From NCBI RefSeq assembly GCF_947489565.1, contig NZ_CANLEA010000017.1:1-64000 (forward strand): 64,000 bases of DNA, written 5' to 3'. Numbering within the stretch: the stretch's first letter is position 1; every line of letters starts with the position of its first letter. Of this stretch, positions 61,504 to 64,000 are shown piece after piece. The translations under genes were made by a program, and so were the position numbers. Source of the stretch: an uncultured Kordia sp. (GTDB taxonomy: Bacteria > Bacteroidota > Bacteroidia > Flavobacteriales > Flavobacteriaceae). Below the pieces are notes generated by a model that did no database searches, was not told where the DNA came from, and saw only the letters and a list, made by a program, of their open reading frames with translations.

Positions 61504-64000
61504 ATGAAGAACAAGTACCTTTCGCTAGGCCTACTAGCTTTTGGGATGTTTTTTGCGCAATCTTCTTTTGCACAAACGAATGCAGAAAGGCAAAAACTAA
61601 CCCAGTCTTACGACAAACAAAAACTTACTTCTATTGAAACTTCTTTACAAAACAAAGCGCAAGCTGAAAAAGAAGAAGCTTATAGAATTGCAGCTCAACA
61701 AGGATGGGATGTAAAAATCCAAACACCAAATGGAAAGTTTTTAGAGCTACAAAAAGTAGTTGATGGAAGACCAATTTACTACACAACATTTAATGTTGAT
61801 GCAGCTAGATCAACAAGAACAGATCACTTAAACTCAGGAGGATCATTAGGATTGAACCTTATGGGACAAAATATGACTGCGAATGTTTGGGATGGTGGTG
61901 GAACCAGAATCACTCACCAAGAATTTGATGGAGCAGGAGGAAATAATAGAGTCTCTATTATTGATGGTTCTACATTAAATGGAAATAGTTTCCATGCACA
62001 ACACGTTACAGGAACTATAGTTGCTTCTGGAGTACAAGCAAATGCAAAAGGAATGGCTCCGCATGCAAATGCTAGAACAGCCGATTGGAATAATGATAAA
62101 GCAGAAGCTACAAATGAAGCTTCTAGTGGAATGATAGTTTCAAATCACTCGTATGGATTTGGCTTTAGAAACCCAAATACAGGACAAGTACAATTACCAC
62201 AACACTATTTTGGTGGATATATTGATGAATCTCGCGATTGGGATGAAATCTTGTTTAATGCACCAAATTATTTAATGGTTGTAGCAGCTGGAAATGATGG
62301 AAATGATAACACAGCAAATAACAATCCTACTGGTGGATCAGGATTTGATAAACTAACAGGACATTCAACATCTAAAAACAATTTAGTAGTTGCCAATGCA
62401 CAAGATGCTAATATTGATGCCAATGGAAATTTAATTTCGGTATCTATCAACAGTTCTAGTAGTGAAGGTCCAACAGATGATTTCCGTATCAAACCAGATA
62501 TTACTGGAAATGGAACAGGTGTATATTCTACGTATGATAATAGTGATACTGCGTATAACTCTATTTCAGGAACATCGATGGCATCACCAAATGTAGCGGG
62601 TTCTGTATTGTTATTACAACAACATTACAATAACACAAATAGTTCTTTTGCAAGAGCAGCTACTATCAAAGGAGTTGTTTTACATACTGCGGATGACGCA
62701 GGAGCTTCAGGACCTGACGCTGTTTTTGGATGGGGATTAATGAATTCAAAACGTGCAGCAGAAGCAATTTCAAATAATGGAAGCGAATCTAAAATAGAAG
62801 AGTTAACCTTAACTTCTGGACAAACGTATACAATTACAGTTGATTCGGATGGGACAAATCCATTATTAGCATCGATTTCTTGGACAGATCGTGCAGGAAC
62901 GTCTAATACTACGGTAAACTCTACGACTCCTGTATTAGTAAATGACTTAGATATTAGAGTAACTAAAGGTGGAACAACATATTTACCTTATGAGCTAACA
63001 GGTGCAACGACAAGTGCACAACAAGATAACAATGTAGATCCGTTTGAAAGAGTAGATGTATCTGGAGCTTCTGGAACCTATATAATTACGGTAACAAACA
63101 AAGGATCTTTAGTAGGTGGAAGTCAAGACTTCTCACTAATTGTAACTGGATTAACAGGAACGCCAGTAGTGTGTAATGCAACTACACCAACAGGAGTAGC
63201 TACTTCAGGAATTACAACTTCAGGAGCAGATGTAAATTGGACGGAAGTTGCAGGAGCAACTTATGATGTACGCTACAGAGCAACAGGAACTTCTTCTTGG
63301 ACAACAAATGCAGTTACTTCAAATTCTACAACATTAAGCGGATTAACAGCTTCTACATCATATGAAGTACAAGTACGTAGCAAGTGTTCTAGTGGAAATT
63401 CTTCGTACAGTTCGTCTGTAACGTTTACCACAGCAGATGTGCCACCGCTTTGTACAACAACCGTAAATTCATTCCCGTATAGTGAAGGATTTGAATCTAA
63501 TGATGGTTGGACGCAAGTTGGCGGAGATGATGGAGATTGGGTACGAACAAGCGGAAGTACACCATCTTCAAACACAGGACCAACAAGTGCAGCACAAGGA
63601 TCAAACTATTTATTCCTTGAAGCTTCTACAAACGGAAGTACAGGACAAATTGGAGCAAATGCTACTGCAATTTTAGAAAGTGATTGTTTCAACCTTGCAG
63701 GAAAATCTTCAGCTTCATTTGACTTTAAAAATCACATGTATGGAACTGCTGTAGGATCATTAACAGTACAAGGATCTACAGATGGATCTACTTGGACTAA
63801 CTTATGGACTGATTCAGGAAATAAAGGAAACCAATGGAATACAATTTCAGTAAACTTAAGTGCTTATTTAGGTCAGAGTGTAAAACTAAGAATTGTAGGA
63901 GTTACTGGAGATGGATGGTCTAGTGATATTGCTGTAGATGATTTATCAGTAACTGCAGTAGACGCTTCAGCAGATACAGAAGCACCCGTAATTACATTAA
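61504..64000 (+). CDS. Secreted S8 subtilase with FnIII domain (3' end outside window)
   Basis: At least 832 residues are encoded and the frame is still open at the window end. It has a signal peptide (ending near SSFAQ, 24), a propeptide-like part and a subtilase domain with Asp in VWDGGGTRI, His in FHAQHVTG and Ser in SGTSMASPNVAG. A beta-sandwich pro-protein-convertase-like region, an FnIII (from residue 557) nearly matching one in the gene at 53112, and a MAM/jelly-roll-like domain follow. A T9SS sorting tail is expected downstream of the window. The ATG at 61504 sits directly before the signal peptide. Confidence 0.9.
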   Translation, partial: MKNKYLSLGLLAFGMFFAQSSFAQTNAERQKLTQSYDKQKLTSIETSLQNKAQAEKEEAYRIAAQQGWDVKIQTPNGKFLELQKVVDGRPIYYTTFNVDAARSTRTDHLNSGGSLGLNLMGQNMTANVWDGGGTRITHQEFDGAGGNNRVSIIDGSTLNGNSFHAQHVTGTIVASGVQANAKGMAPHANARTADWNNDKAEATNEASSGMIVSNHSYGFGFRNPNTGQVQLPQHYFGGYIDESRDWDEILFNAPNYLMVVAAGNDGNDNTANNNPTGGSGFDKLTGHSTSKNNLVVANAQDANIDANGNLISVSINSSSSEGPTDDFRIKPDITGNGTGVYSTYDNSDTAYNSISGTSMASPNVAGSVLLLQQHYNNTNSSFARAATIKGVVLHTADDAGASGPDAVFGWGLMNSKRAAEAISNNGSESKIEELTLTSGQTYTITVDSDGTNPLLASISWTDRAGTSNTTVNSTTPVLVNDLDIRVTKGGTTYLPYELTGATTSAQQDNNVDPFERVDVSGASGTYIITVTNKGSLVGGSQDFSLIVTGLTGTPVVCNATTPTGVATSGITTSGADVNWTEVAGATYDVRYRATGTSSWTTNAVTSNSTTLSGLTASTSYEVQVRSKCSSGNSSYSSSVTFTTADVPPLCTTTVNSFPYSEGFESNDGWTQVGGDDGDWVRTSGSTPSSNTGPTSAAQGSNYLFLEASTNGSTGQIGANATAILESDCFNLAGKSSASFDFKNHMYGTAVGSLTVQGSTDGSTWTNLWTDSGNKGNQWNTISVNLSAYLGQSVKLRIVGVTGDGWSSDIAVDDLSVTAVDASADTEAPVITL

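Overview
The window looks like chromosomal DNA of a marine Flavobacteriaceae (Bacteroidota), most like Kordia. The signs are AT-rich DNA, promoters of the TTTG / TAnnTTTG type, almost no Shine-Dalgarno sites, TTG and GTG starts, a gliding lipoprotein (GldH), large secreted proteases with type IX secretion (T9SS) tails, and several short 'class I lanthipeptide-type' precursor genes with a KxLxLxKKxIxxL leader and a GG site. The genus is inferred. No rRNA, tRNA, CRISPR array, IS element or prophage was seen.

Layout. 1-8.1 kb: cell-envelope genes on the plus strand (flippase, dut, sugar-nucleotidyltransferase, TPR protein, DUF4292 lipoprotein, EnvC-like protein), with repeat-rich gaps. 8.2-12.9 kb: a precursor peptide gene behind a perfect inverted repeat, about 1 kb of tandem repeats, then a LytTR response regulator, a TPR histidine kinase and a second precursor peptide whose promoter carries a candidate LytTR site. 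12.9-22 kb: a thioesterase and a compact seven-gene minus-strand operon that looks like heme/iron acquisition (TonB receptor, HmuY-like lipoprotein, DUF6607, ankyrin protein, DUF2271, PepSY-flavodoxin reductase, small DUF protein). 22-41 kb: mostly housekeeping genes (HU/SPOR protein, dprA, Crp-like regulator, DinB, papain-like peptidase, trpS, acyltransferase, ECF sigma with membrane partner, recA, CHAP-like lipoprotein, trhO, ricT-gldH-PBP1A, scoAB).

41-64 kb is the accessory, secretion-oriented part. It has three large secreted proteases (M43-type, reprolysin-type and S8; the last is cut by the window edge). Each is preceded by the same upstream block, a TTTCrTCGAAA palindrome exactly 33 bp before TTAACA. 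Between them lie a second regulator/peptide set (two related AraC-type regulators and two precursor peptides) and three tandem, recently duplicated lipoprotein subtilases with a ~190-residue insert between the catalytic Asp and His. A decayed pseudogene and a MITE-like inverted-repeat element separate the two regulators. At 57-61 kb an oligopeptide ABC ATPase, two sister precursor peptides and a large methyltransferase lie on the same strand.

The main theme worth following is precursor peptides placed next to dedicated regulators, proteases or a transporter, with no LanB/LanC modification enzymes in sight. The peptides may be signals or secreted RiPP-like products modified elsewhere in the genome.
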